Assembly (NCBI GenBank): GCA_964616395.1
Contig: CAZTUT010000051.1
Span: 1 to 18,443 of the forward strand
Direction of reading: 5' to 3'
DNA from: JALHMQ01 sp964616395
GTDB lineage: Bacteria > Pseudomonadota > Gammaproteobacteria > Burkholderiales > Burkholderiaceae_F
DNA length: 18,443 nucleotides
Position 1 is the stretch's first letter. Each line of letters opens with the position of its first letter. Shown here piece after piece: positions 6,621 through 14,099 of the stretch. The notes under the pieces are model-generated. The model saw nothing but the letters and a program-made list of their open reading frames with translations. It was not told the DNA's origin and searched no databases. The position numbers and the translations under genes were made by a program.

Positions 6621-7325
6621 TCAGGGAATCTGCGCAGACGGCATGTAGCGCAGGATCGCCTCGGTGCGGCCATCCAGGTACGGGCCGGACCGCAGTCGGC
6701 CATAGCGCCGCGGGCTGGGCAGATAGGCAGCCAGCCGCGCCGACGGCTCGGCACCGAGCTGCGCGGCGCTCACGCCGTAGTAGTGACGCGCTGCAGCCTC
6801 GGCGCCGAACACACCCTCGCCCCACTCGACCACGTTCAGATAGACCTCGAGGATGCGGCGCTTGTCCCACAGCGTTTCCAGCATGGCCGTGATCACCAGT
6901 TCCTGCGCCTTTCGCACGTAGCTGCGCTCGCTCGACAGGAACAGGTTCTTGGCAAGCTGCTGCGAGATCGTGCTGCCGCCACGTGCCGGCCGGCCGCGCT
7001 TCGTGTTCTCGACGTAGGCCTTCTGCAGCGCGTCCCAGTCGACCCCCTCGTGCTCGACGAAACGCGCATCCTCGGCAGTCACCACCGCGCGCTTCAGGTG
7101 GACGCTGATGCGCTCATAGGGAACCCACTGGTGGCGCAGCACGGCCTGCGGCCGCGACTGGCGCAGCCGGTCCAGTTCGCGTGCCATGAAGGCGGTCTGC
7201 TGCGGGTCGTGAAAGCGCCAGAGGACGATCCACCCGAGATACCAGGCCTGCAACGCCAGCAGCGCGAGCAGGCCGAGCAGCAGAAGGCGCCACGCCCAGC
7301 GCAGGGCGCGACGCGCGAGCGTCAT
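6621..7325 (-). CDS. mtgA: Monofunctional peptidoglycan glycosyltransferase
   Basis: The 234-residue product has one N-terminal membrane helix (about 10-36) followed by a GT51 domain. All family motifs are present: EDARFVEHEG with catalytic Glu85, GGSTISQQLAKNLF (116-129), RKAQE (138-142) and KRRILEVYLN (155-164). It has no transpeptidase domain, as expected for MtgA. It polymerises lipid II into glycan strands at the outer face of the inner membrane. The frame stays open 30 codons further upstream, but that part is arginine-rich and overlaps aroE. The ATG at 7325 overlaps the aroE stop as ATGA, which indicates translational coupling and fixes the start. Confidence 0.95.
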   Translation of the reverse strand: MTLARRALRWAWRLLLLGLLALLALQAWYLGWIVLWRFHDPQQTAFMARELDRLRQSRPQAVLRHQWVPYERISVHLKRAVVTAEDARFVEHEGVDWDALQKAYVENTKRGRPARGGSTISQQLAKNLFLSSERSYVRKAQELVITAMLETLWDKRRILEVYLNVVEWGEGVFGAEAAARHYYGVSAAQLGAEPSARLAAYLPSPRRYGRLRSGPYLDGRTEAILRYMPSAQIP

Positions 7326-8218
7326 CGCGCCGGCGCGGCCGGCGCAGGCAACGCGTCGAGCCGGCGCCGAAGTTCCTGGAAGATCGCGGCGGTCTGCGGC
7401 CGCACGCCCCGCCACAGCAGGAACGACTCGGCCGCTTGCTCGACCAGCATGCCCAGGCCATCCGAAACCTTCGCCGCACCACCCTGCCGCGCCAGTTGCA
7501 TGAAGGGCGTGGGCCTGGCGTCATACACGAGGTCGTAGGCGAGCTTGCAGTCGTCGAAGGTCTCGGGGTCGATCTTCGGCGCGGCATTGCTCAGGCTGCT
7601 GGCCGTGCCATTGATCACGATGTCGAAGTGCTCGGCGGGGACTTCGTCGAAGTGGATCGCCTCGACGCCGAACTCTTCCGCAAGCTCGATCGCGCGCTCG
7701 TGGCTGCGGTTGGCCACCGCGATCCAGCGCGGCTTTTCGTCGAGCAGCGAGCCGATCAGCCCGCGCACGCCGCCACCCGCGCCCAGCACGAGGATCGACG
7801 AATCTTCGATGGCAACCTTGAGTCGGCCGGTAACGTCGCGCACGAAGCCGATGCCATCGGTGTTGTCGCCGATGATCGCGTCGCCGGTGAATTTGAGCGT
7901 GTTGACCGCGCCCGCGGTGCGCGCACGCGCGGACAGCTCATCGGCCAGCTTGGCGGCATCGATCTTGAACGGAATCGTGACGTTGAGCCCCGCATAGCCC
8001 TGGTCGCGCAGCGCGAGCGCGAACTCCTCGAAACCGTCGAGCGGCGCCAGCAGCTTCTCGTAACTGAGGGCCTGCGCGGTCTGCGCGGCGAAGTGCGCGT
8101 GGATCTCGGGCGACAGGCTGTGCGCGACCGGATTGCCGACCACCGCATAGCGGTCGAGGCTCGACGGAGTCGCGGTCACAGGCGTTGCGGCAGGGGCGGA
8201 CTTGCTGGCCTTCTTCAT
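7322..8218 (-). CDS. aroE: Shikimate dehydrogenase (NADP)
   Basis: The 298-residue protein has the AroE landmarks. These are SLSP (34-37) for shikimate binding, GLNVTIPFK with catalytic Lys85, the NT-D-G motif with Asp121, the glycine-rich GAGGG (146-150) of the nucleotide fold followed by VANRS, and YDLVYDARPTPF near the C-terminal part. It reduces 3-dehydroshikimate to shikimate with NADPH in aromatic amino acid synthesis. The first 20 residues (Lys/Ala/Ser/Thr/Pro-rich) extend beyond the usual AroE N-terminus. No other ATG lies between them and the conserved DRYAVVGNP, so they may be real or the start may be a non-ATG codon. It sits nine bases after tonB and overlaps mtgA by four bases. 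aroQ of the same pathway lies in the divergent block. Confidence 0.96.
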   Translation of the reverse strand: MKKASKSAPAATPVTATPSSLDRYAVVGNPVAHSLSPEIHAHFAAQTAQALSYEKLLAPLDGFEEFALALRDQGYAGLNVTIPFKIDAAKLADELSARARTAGAVNTLKFTGDAIIGDNTDGIGFVRDVTGRLKVAIEDSSILVLGAGGGVRGLIGSLLDEKPRWIAVANRSHERAIELAEEFGVEAIHFDEVPAEHFDIVINGTASSLSNAAPKIDPETFDDCKLAYDLVYDARPTPFMQLARQGGAAKVSDGLGMLVEQAAESFLLWRGVRPQTAAIFQELRRRLDALPAPAAPAR

Positions 8219-8227
8219 GACTGTGCA

Positions 8228-9118
8228 TCACTTCGCCGGCGCCGCGACCGTGCCGGCGCGGGTGGCGAATTCGTCGTTGGTGAACATCCAGGTTCGCGTG
8301 ATTTCGAGAATATCAGTGTCGCGCGCGATCTCGGGCGGAAACGGCGGGAAAGGGGCGGCAAGCTTGATGATCCTGCGGGCCGCCGCATCCAGCACCGGCG
8401 AGCCCGACGAGTTCTCGATGATCGCAGCCACCAGACTGCCGTCCTTGCGGATGGCCACCGTCATGCGCAGCGTGCCATAGACCTTGCCGCGCGCCTCGGG
8501 CGGATAGTTGTCGTTGCCGATCTTCTCGACCTGCGCGCGCCAGTCCTCAACGTAGCGCGCGTACGGCACCGCCGAGGTGCTGGGCATGAAGTGGTGCTTG
8601 CGCGGGCGCTTCTGGTAGTCGGACACCTGGCGCGCAATCTCCGCCTGCAATCGGCGGATCTGCTCACGCGTCTCGTCGCTGCTGCCGCTGGCCGCCTTGC
8701 CGGCCTCGCGCAGCGGCGTGGGCGCGGCCAGATCGCCGCCGGTGAGGCTCGTCAGCAGCCGTTTCTGCTCAGCCTCGAGTTGCTCGACCGTGCGACGCGC
8801 GCTTTCCAGCGTATCGCCGTCGCGCATCTGGAAGCTCTCGGGCAGCGGCGAGGTCCGGCGACCCTGCTCGTGGGTGCCGCCGCCGTCGAGGTTGGCCTGC
8901 GCCAGCGCATCCGGCCGGCTCGGCCGCGTGTCGCTGCGCGCGTTGACCAGGATGATCTCCAGCATCTGGTCGCTGGAGCGGACGCGGAGGAATTCGGGAT
9001 CGACGAATCGGATCGCCAGCACCAACGCATGCAGGCCGATCGACACCGCGAGCGCGATCACCAGCACCCGGTTGGAGGCCAGCCGGGCGGTCAGCGAGGT
9101 CGACGAGAGAGCCTGCAC
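8228..9118 (-). CDS. TonB-family energy transducer protein
   Basis: The 296-residue product has a short cytoplasmic N-terminus, one hydrophobic helix (about 18-36) and a long hydrophilic middle. The middle includes a likely coiled coil (LEAEQKRLLTSL and EQIRRLQAEIARQ). A TonB C-terminal domain follows, with NYPPEARGKVYGTLRMTVAI, KDGSLVAAIIENSSGSPVLD and LAAPFPPFPPE. Such proteins span the periplasm and pass proton-motive energy to outer-membrane receptors. The usual Pro-Glu/Pro-Lys repeat spacer is missing, and no exbB or exbD is nearby, so a specialised or TolA-like role is possible. The start used is GTG 9118, which lacks a clear ribosome site, so the start is uncertain. It is followed by aroE after nine bases. 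Confidence 0.82.
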   Translation of the reverse strand: MQALSSTSLTARLASNRVLVIALAVSIGLHALVLAIRFVDPEFLRVRSSDQMLEIILVNARSDTRPSRPDALAQANLDGGGTHEQGRRTSPLPESFQMRDGDTLESARRTVEQLEAEQKRLLTSLTGGDLAAPTPLREAGKAASGSSDETREQIRRLQAEIARQVSDYQKRPRKHHFMPSTSAVPYARYVEDWRAQVEKIGNDNYPPEARGKVYGTLRMTVAIRKDGSLVAAIIENSSGSPVLDAAARRIIKLAAPFPPFPPEIARDTDILEITRTWMFTNDEFATRAGTVAAPAK

Positions 9119-9205
9119 AGGATGAGGGTAATGAGGAAACCGGCCTACGCCAGCGATCCGTTGATGAAGCCGTTGCGTCAGCGCCAGACGACGCGCCGAA
9201 CACGA

Positions 9206-11290
9206 TCAATCGATTGTATCGGCGCCGCCGGCAGGCCCTTGAGCCGCGACACCGGCAGTCGGCACGGCGTCGTCGGGCGGCAACGGCGGCACGACCGCCG
9301 GTGCATCAGCGACCTGTTCGTCGAGACTCGCACCGACAGTGCCGTCAGAACCAGCTGCATCGTCGGCCAGCGCCTCCTCTTCATCGGCATCGGCCGCGAC
9401 CGCACGCTCGGACAGCACCTGATGCAAGCGCGCGTGCAGCGCCAGTTCGATCTCATCGCACTCCAGCACATCGATCTCGATGCGCTGGCCACGCGGCAGC
9501 GACGGCAGGCCCGGCAGGCGCGTCAGCATCGGCAGCCCGTCGAGGCGCAGCAGGTCTTCCTTGACCACGGTGGCCTCGATCCGGCGCTGGTCGTTCTGCT
9601 GCAGCCAGCGCAGGCACCAGTAGCGCTCCAGCCGCGACTGGAAGTCGGCATAGCCGGTGTAGGCCGAGTCGAACGCAGACACGATCGCGAACAGGTCGGC
9701 ATCGTTGGGCGCGTAGGCCGGTGGCAGTCCGAGAGCGGCGCTGATCAGCTGGCGCTGATTGACCAGATCGACGTAACGGCGCAGCGGCGAAGTGCTCCAC
9801 GCGTAGTGGCTCACGCCCATCCCCTCGTGCGGCGCGGGCGTGGTGCTCATCTTCACCCGGTTCGCGCCCCAGACCCGCTGCTGCGACCGGTAGATCGCCG
9901 GGATGCGCTGCTGGGCCAGCCAGCCACCCCAGTGGCTGTTGGCCAGGATCATCAGCTCGGCGACGATCAGATCCAGCGGCGAACCGCGTCGACGCGGCTT
10001 GATGCGGACGCGCGCATGCTCGTCGGGCGCGTCGCCATCGAAGTCGAGCTCGATGCCGTAGTCGATACGGCCGACCGGCTCGGGCCGGCCGCGCACCGCC
10101 TCGCGCCGCGCCAGCAAGGCACGCGCCACATGCCACAGCCTGACCAGCTCGGCGCCGAACGGCGCATCGACCTGCCCGGTGGCAATTGCGTCCTCGGTCA
10201 CCACCGCGTCGAGCTGATCATGGCGCAGGTTGGCGGCGATACGCAGTCGCTCGACGCGCGTCTCGGCGGCCACCACCTGCTGCTGCGCATCGACGTCGAC
10301 ATAAAGCGACAGCACCGGCAGCACCCGGCCTTCGCCGAGCGTGAAGGCGTCGATCCATGCGTCGGGCAGCATCGTGAACTTGAGTCCGGGCGCATACACG
10401 GTCGACATGCGCTGACGCGCCACCGCGTCGAGCGCGTCGCCACGCAGCAGCGCGGTCGCGGGCGCGGCGATGTGGATGCCGATGCGCGTCAGACCATCGA
10501 GGTGCTGCACCGAAAACGCATCGTCGATCTCGGTCGTGGCGGAATCGTCGATCGAGAACGCCTCGACCGTAGCGAGCGGCAGATCCTCGGGCACCACCGG
10601 CGCTGGCAGATCGGCGGCAAAACCGGTGCCGCGCGGAAAGGTGGCCAGCAGAAAGCTGTCGAGGTGCCAGCGGTACGGCGAGGCGATCGCGCCACGCGCC
10701 AGCAGCAGCCGCAGCGGTGACAGATGAAGCTCGGCCGCCGCCTGCTCGACCGCCTTGAACTCGATGCCATTGCGATCGGGCCGCGCAATCAGTTGCACGC
10801 CGAGCGCGGCGATTGCTGGCGGCAGTTCACCGCGCTTGAGCTGGTCGACGTAGCTTTGCCGCAGTTCGTCCTGCTGGCGCTTGCGCTCGACCGCGGCCAG
10901 CGCCTGGCGCAGGATGTCGGCAGGCGCCGGCCGGAAGCGGCCGCGGCCTTTGCGGTGGAAATAGACCGGCGCCCCGTGCAGCCGGAACAGGATGGCGGCC
11001 GACTCGACCGCATCCGGCGCACGGCCGTGGTACTCGCGCGCCAGGTCCTCGAAGCCGAACTCCTGCTGCGGCGAGCACTCCCACAGGAAATCCAGCTCGA
11101 TGCCCTCGGCATCGCGCTGGGCGCGCTCCATCAGTTGCGCCGATGACGGCTGCTCGAAGCGCAGCAACACGTGCGAGCTCTTGACCTTGGTGCGCTTGCC
11201 GCTCGGCAGCTCGACCTGGAACGATGCATCGGTGCCCGACAGCACGGCACCGGCGCGAAACGCCCCGTCTTCCTCAAAAAGCAGATTCAT
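9206..11290 (-). CDS. RNB-domain exoribonuclease (RNase II/R family)
   Basis: The 694-residue protein carries an RNB catalytic domain at about 245-515. The metal site reads IDDSATTEIDDA (about 247-258): the aspartates of the RNase II site are kept except that the second acidic position is Glu. This form also occurs in organelle-type and cyanobacterial relatives as far as I recall. STSPLRRY (499-506) is the RNA-binding motif near the domain end. The N-terminal 240 residues would hold divergent cold-shock-like domains, and the C-terminus a divergent S1-like part followed by an acidic, Ala/Pro-rich tail of about 60 residues. Enzymes of this family degrade RNA processively from the 3' end in the cytoplasm. 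I give no symbol because it is neither a clear rnb nor rnr. The ATG at 11290 has a weak ribosome site. Confidence 0.88.
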   Translation of the reverse strand: MNLLFEEDGAFRAGAVLSGTDASFQVELPSGKRTKVKSSHVLLRFEQPSSAQLMERAQRDAEGIELDFLWECSPQQEFGFEDLAREYHGRAPDAVESAAILFRLHGAPVYFHRKGRGRFRPAPADILRQALAAVERKRQQDELRQSYVDQLKRGELPPAIAALGVQLIARPDRNGIEFKAVEQAAAELHLSPLRLLLARGAIASPYRWHLDSFLLATFPRGTGFAADLPAPVVPEDLPLATVEAFSIDDSATTEIDDAFSVQHLDGLTRIGIHIAAPATALLRGDALDAVARQRMSTVYAPGLKFTMLPDAWIDAFTLGEGRVLPVLSLYVDVDAQQQVVAAETRVERLRIAANLRHDQLDAVVTEDAIATGQVDAPFGAELVRLWHVARALLARREAVRGRPEPVGRIDYGIELDFDGDAPDEHARVRIKPRRRGSPLDLIVAELMILANSHWGGWLAQQRIPAIYRSQQRVWGANRVKMSTTPAPHEGMGVSHYAWSTSPLRRYVDLVNQRQLISAALGLPPAYAPNDADLFAIVSAFDSAYTGYADFQSRLERYWCLRWLQQNDQRRIEATVVKEDLLRLDGLPMLTRLPGLPSLPRGQRIEIDVLECDEIELALHARLHQVLSERAVAADADEEEALADDAAGSDGTVGASLDEQVADAPAVVPPLPPDDAVPTAGVAAQGPAGGADTID

Positions 11291-11334
11291 GCCGCCAGCT
11301 TAGCGGCAAGCGTGCGGGCGTTCATCGCAGCCGT

Positions 11335-11934
11335 TCAGCCAAGTCCGGCGGCGAACGTGCGCACGCCGCGAAGAATCAGCTCGACCGCAACCGCCGCGAG
11401 GATCAGGCCCATCAGCCGTTCGAAGGCCGCGGTCGCCTGTTCGCCCAGCAATTGCTGCAGGCGCTCGGCAAAAGCCAGCACGAGCGCGGAGATCAGCATC
11501 ACCACGGCAATCGCCGCGACCCACTGCATCGAGTGTCCGGGATCGCGCGACACCAGCAGCAGCACCGTGGCCAGCGCCGACGGTCCGGCCAGCGCCGGCA
11601 CGGCCAGCGGCACGATGAACGGCTCGCCACCGGGCGAACGACCGTAGACCCCCTCGGGCGGCGGGAAGACCATGCGCACCGCCACCAGCATCAACACCAC
11701 GCCACCGCCAATCTGCAGGCTGACTTCCGACAGCCCGAACAGCCGCAGGAACGGCTGACCGACGAACACGAACACGGTCAGCACCACGAATGCGATCAGG
11801 CACTCGCGCAGGATGATGCGACGGCGCCGCGCCCGCGGCACGTCGCGCAGCGCGCTGATGAAGATCGGGATGTTGCCGAACGGATCACAGACCAGCAGCA
11901 ACAGCAGGACCGCCGACAGGAAGGTGCCTTCCAC
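11335..11934 (-). CDS. MarC-family integral membrane protein
   Basis: The 199-residue product has about six membrane helices and the two family signatures, DPFGNIPIF near residues 17-25 and VPLAVPALAGPSA near 115-127, repeated in opposite halves. MarC/UPF0056 proteins sit in the inner membrane. Their substrate is not settled, and the old link to multiple antibiotic resistance is not well supported. I take GTG 11934 as the start because the family begins right before the first helix. The longer frame upstream is an arginine/serine-rich shadow of the deacylase gene. The start is 13 bases after the deacylase stop, with a weak ribosome site, so translation is probably coupled. Confidence 0.85.
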   Translation of the reverse strand: MEGTFLSAVLLLLLVCDPFGNIPIFISALRDVPRARRRRIILRECLIAFVVLTVFVFVGQPFLRLFGLSEVSLQIGGGVVLMLVAVRMVFPPPEGVYGRSPGGEPFIVPLAVPALAGPSALATVLLLVSRDPGHSMQWVAAIAVVMLISALVLAFAERLQQLLGEQATAAFERLMGLILAAVAVELILRGVRTFAAGLG

Positions 11935-11947
11935 GTTCAGGCCGCGT

Positions 11948-12466
11948 TCAGTCGTTGACGGCCAGCGCTTCGCCGCCGCTGATGCGCAGCAGGTCGGCTG
12001 GCGCCGCCGGGAACACGCAATGCGGCGTGCCGCCCGCCGCCCACACGATCTCGAAGCGCTGCAGCGAGGTATCGACAAACGTGACCATCTCGCGCGCATG
12101 CGCGACCGGCGCCACGCCACCAATGGCGAAGCTCGAGTGCTCGCGTACGAAGGTCGGATCGGCGCGCTCGATCGGCTCGCCCAGGCGGGCAGCCACACGC
12201 GCCTCGTCGACCCGGCGGTCGCCGGCGGCGATCACCAGCACCGCGCGGCCCGACTGCGCGGCACGGAAGATCAGCGACTTGGCGATCTGCCCCACCGCAA
12301 CGCCGAGTGCGTCGGCCGCCTGCTGCGCGGTACGCGCGGCATCGGTCAGTTCGATCACCTGGCTGTCGAGCCCGGCGGCCGCCAGCGCCTGCTGCACGCG
12401 CTGCGCCGACGTCGGAAGTGGCCGGGGAGCGCCGTGCGGATTGGAGTTCATCGGTTCATCACTCAT
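11948..12466 (-). CDS. YbaK/EbsC-family aminoacyl-tRNA deacylase-like protein
   Basis: The product, 172 residues from ATG 12466, matches the YbaK/ProX-like fold. Landmarks are VIELTDAARTAQQAADALG (about 37-55), IAKSLIFRA with a conserved Lys63, the FAIGGVAPVAH motif (about 113-123) and AGGTPHCVF (about 144-152). Family members hydrolyse mischarged aminoacyl-tRNA, for example Cys- or Ala-tRNA(Pro), in the cytoplasm; the substrate here is not readable. Start choice is uncertain: in-frame ATGs lie at 12478, 12466 and 12451, none with a strong ribosome site. The frame remains open to 12568 but runs through an unlikely Cys/Arg-rich stretch and the intergenic hairpin. It heads the pair with marC. 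Confidence 0.83.
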   Translation of the reverse strand: MSDEPMNSNPHGAPRPLPTSAQRVQQALAAAGLDSQVIELTDAARTAQQAADALGVAVGQIAKSLIFRAAQSGRAVLVIAAGDRRVDEARVAARLGEPIERADPTFVREHSSFAIGGVAPVAHAREMVTFVDTSLQRFEIVWAAGGTPHCVFPAAPADLLRISGGEALAVND

Positions 12467-12535
12467 GAAGTCCAGCATACGTGAGTCGGCTGCATGACCA
12501 GCAGCAAACCGCGCGCCCGACACGCCCCGCGCAAC

Positions 12536-12571
12536 CCGCGCAGGCCGATGACAGGCCTGCGCGGTCATCGG
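12536..12571. other. Overlapping alternative hairpins between the SDR and YbaK-like genes
   Basis: CCGCGCAGGCC (12536-12546) pairs perfectly with GGCCTGCGCGG (12554-12564), 11 base pairs around a 7-base loop. A second perfect inverted repeat, CCGATGAC (12545-12552) with GTCATCGG (12564-12571), reuses the loop and part of each arm, so the two stems compete. The element lies downstream of the SDR stop (12625) and about 70 bases upstream of the YbaK-like start. No T-tract follows on the minus strand. It may be a terminator, attenuator or operator. Confidence 0.5.
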
Positions 12572-12624
12572 ATCGACCCGCCTGCTGCAGGTGGCGAGCG
12601 TCAGGGCCGTCCCGGGTCAGAGGT

Positions 12625-13368
12625 TCAAACCGTCAGACCGCCAGCGACTTCGATCACCGCACCGTTGATGTAGGACGCATCGTCGGAGGCGAGGAACGCA
12701 TACACGCTGGCGATCTCCTCCGGCTGGCCGAGCCGCTTCATCGGCACGCGATCGGTCATCTGCGCCATCACCTTGTCGGGGATGGTCGACAGGATCGGCG
12801 TGGCGATGAAGCCCGGTGCCACCGCATTGCAGCGGATGCCCTTGGGACCCAGTTCGCGCGCCCAGGTCTTGGCCAGACCAATCACGCCGAACTTGCTGGC
12901 CGCATAGTTGCTCTGGCCGAAGTTGCCGTAGATGCCAACCACGCTGGAGGCGTTGGTGATGCTGCCGCTGCCCTGCTCGATCATCGTTTCCAGCACCGCC
13001 TGCGCGCAGTTGTAGGTGCCCTTCAGGTTGACATCGATGACCTTGTCGAATTGGGCATCGGTCATCTTCTGCAAGCGCGCGTCGAGCGTGATGCCGGCAT
13101 TGTTGACCAGCGCGTCGATGCGGCCGTGGCGCGCCTTGACCGCCGCGACCATCGCATCGATCTGCGGGCGCTTGGTGACGTCGACCACGTGCCCGTCAGC
13201 GACGACACCCGGGGTCTTGCGCAGGTCGGCCACGGCGGCCTCGACCGCCTCGGCGCGCATGTCGCAGACGATCACGATCGCGCCTTCCTCGGCGAACTTG
13301 CGGGCGGTGGCTTGCCCGATGCCCTGGGCGCCGCCGGTGATGATGCTGACCTTCCCTTTCAGACGCAC
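12625..13368 (-). CDS. FabG-like short-chain dehydrogenase/reductase
   Basis: The 247-residue classical SDR has TGGAQGIG (11-18) for nucleotide binding, NNAG (89-92), the catalytic Ser in NASSVVG (139-145), Tyr155 and Lys159 in YAASK, and VAPGFIATP. It is most like 3-oxoacyl-ACP reductases and acetoacetyl-CoA reductases, which reduce a 3-oxo thioester to the 3-hydroxy form. The acidic Asp36 at the end of the second strand (IVIVCDMR) would favour NAD(H) over NADP(H), unlike E. coli FabG. It is not next to other fab genes, so fatty-acid synthesis is not assured. The GTG start at 13368 is supported by a GGAGG site seven bases upstream. It lies 34 bases after the yqiA-like stop. Confidence 0.87.
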   Translation of the reverse strand: MRLKGKVSIITGGAQGIGQATARKFAEEGAIVIVCDMRAEAVEAAVADLRKTPGVVADGHVVDVTKRPQIDAMVAAVKARHGRIDALVNNAGITLDARLQKMTDAQFDKVIDVNLKGTYNCAQAVLETMIEQGSGSITNASSVVGIYGNFGQSNYAASKFGVIGLAKTWARELGPKGIRCNAVAPGFIATPILSTIPDKVMAQMTDRVPMKRLGQPEEIASVYAFLASDDASYINGAVIEVAGGLTV

Positions 13369-13402
13369 GTCACTTCCTCCCTCGCTTGAAGGCGATTGCT
13401 TG

Positions 13403-13972
13403 TCATCGAATGCCGCTGAACTCGAGAACCTCGGACAGATAGCGGTCGAAGTCCTGGATCTGATGGTCGGAACCCTGGATCACGCGCTGCCGGCAACCGG
13501 CGTACTTGGCGACCATGGTGCGGTAATCGATCACCTCGTCGCCGGTGGCGGCGACCAGGAAATAGCGCTCGGGCCGGCTGATGCGTGGCGTGTCGAGCGC
13601 CAGCAGCTCGTCCAGGTACTCGGGCTTCATGTCGATGCTGTCGTCGGAGAAGAACACCGGCTGGCGACCGAGGTGCGCCTTGAGGTCCTCGTACGGAGTG
13701 ATCGCCGGGTTCAGCAGCACCGCACGGCAGCCCAGCCGCTCGGCCAGCCAGGTCGCGTAATAGCCGCCCAGCGATGACCCGATCAGCACCAGCTGCGCCA
13801 GGTCTTCCAGACCGCAGGCGGCCTGCGCCAGTTCGATCGCGCGGCGTGGCGAGGCAGGCAGTTGCGGGCACAGGTAATCAGCGCCCCGACCACGCTGCGC
13901 CAGCGCGTCGCGGATCTGCACCGCCTTGCGCGAGGCCGGCGACGAGCGGAAGCCGTGCAGGTAGAGGATCAT
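13403..13972 (-). CDS. YqiA/YcfP-family alpha/beta-hydrolase esterase
   Basis: The 189-residue product starts MILYLHGFRSSPAS, typical of the YqiA family (E. coli YqiA about 193 residues). The apparent catalytic triad is Ser67 in GSSLGG, Asp145 in TGDEVIDY and His170 in GSDHQI. Short acyl-ester hydrolysis is known for the family; the natural substrate is not. The open frame continues 71 codons further upstream, but that stretch is Cys/Arg-rich and runs back into mpl, so ATG 13972 is the likely start. A GGGGT element seven bases before it can serve as ribosome site. A 127-base gap to mpl contains no clear gene. Confidence 0.88.
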   Translation of the reverse strand: MILYLHGFRSSPASRKAVQIRDALAQRGRGADYLCPQLPASPRRAIELAQAACGLEDLAQLVLIGSSLGGYYATWLAERLGCRAVLLNPAITPYEDLKAHLGRQPVFFSDDSIDMKPEYLDELLALDTPRISRPERYFLVAATGDEVIDYRTMVAKYAGCRQRVIQGSDHQIQDFDRYLSEVLEFSGIR

Positions 13973-14099
13973 CGGACACCCCGGCGGATCGTGGAGCCGG
14001 GTACCGCTGCATACGGGCCGATCGAACGCGACGCGCTGGCACGCGCAGCGCAGCGAGCGCACCGCACGTGCCTCGCACCCCGAAGCGAAACGACATGTT

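Noticed and set aside
7436..10720. A 1094-codon plus-strand frame opposite aroE, tonB and the RNB gene
   Set aside because: It is antisense to three well-identified genes, with an Arg/Gln/His-rich composition typical of GC-rich reverse frames.
13878..14096. A 72-codon minus-strand frame starting just after the mpl stop
   Set aside because: It overlaps the start of the yqiA-like gene in another frame, is Arg/Ala-rich, has no clear ribosome site and resembles nothing known.
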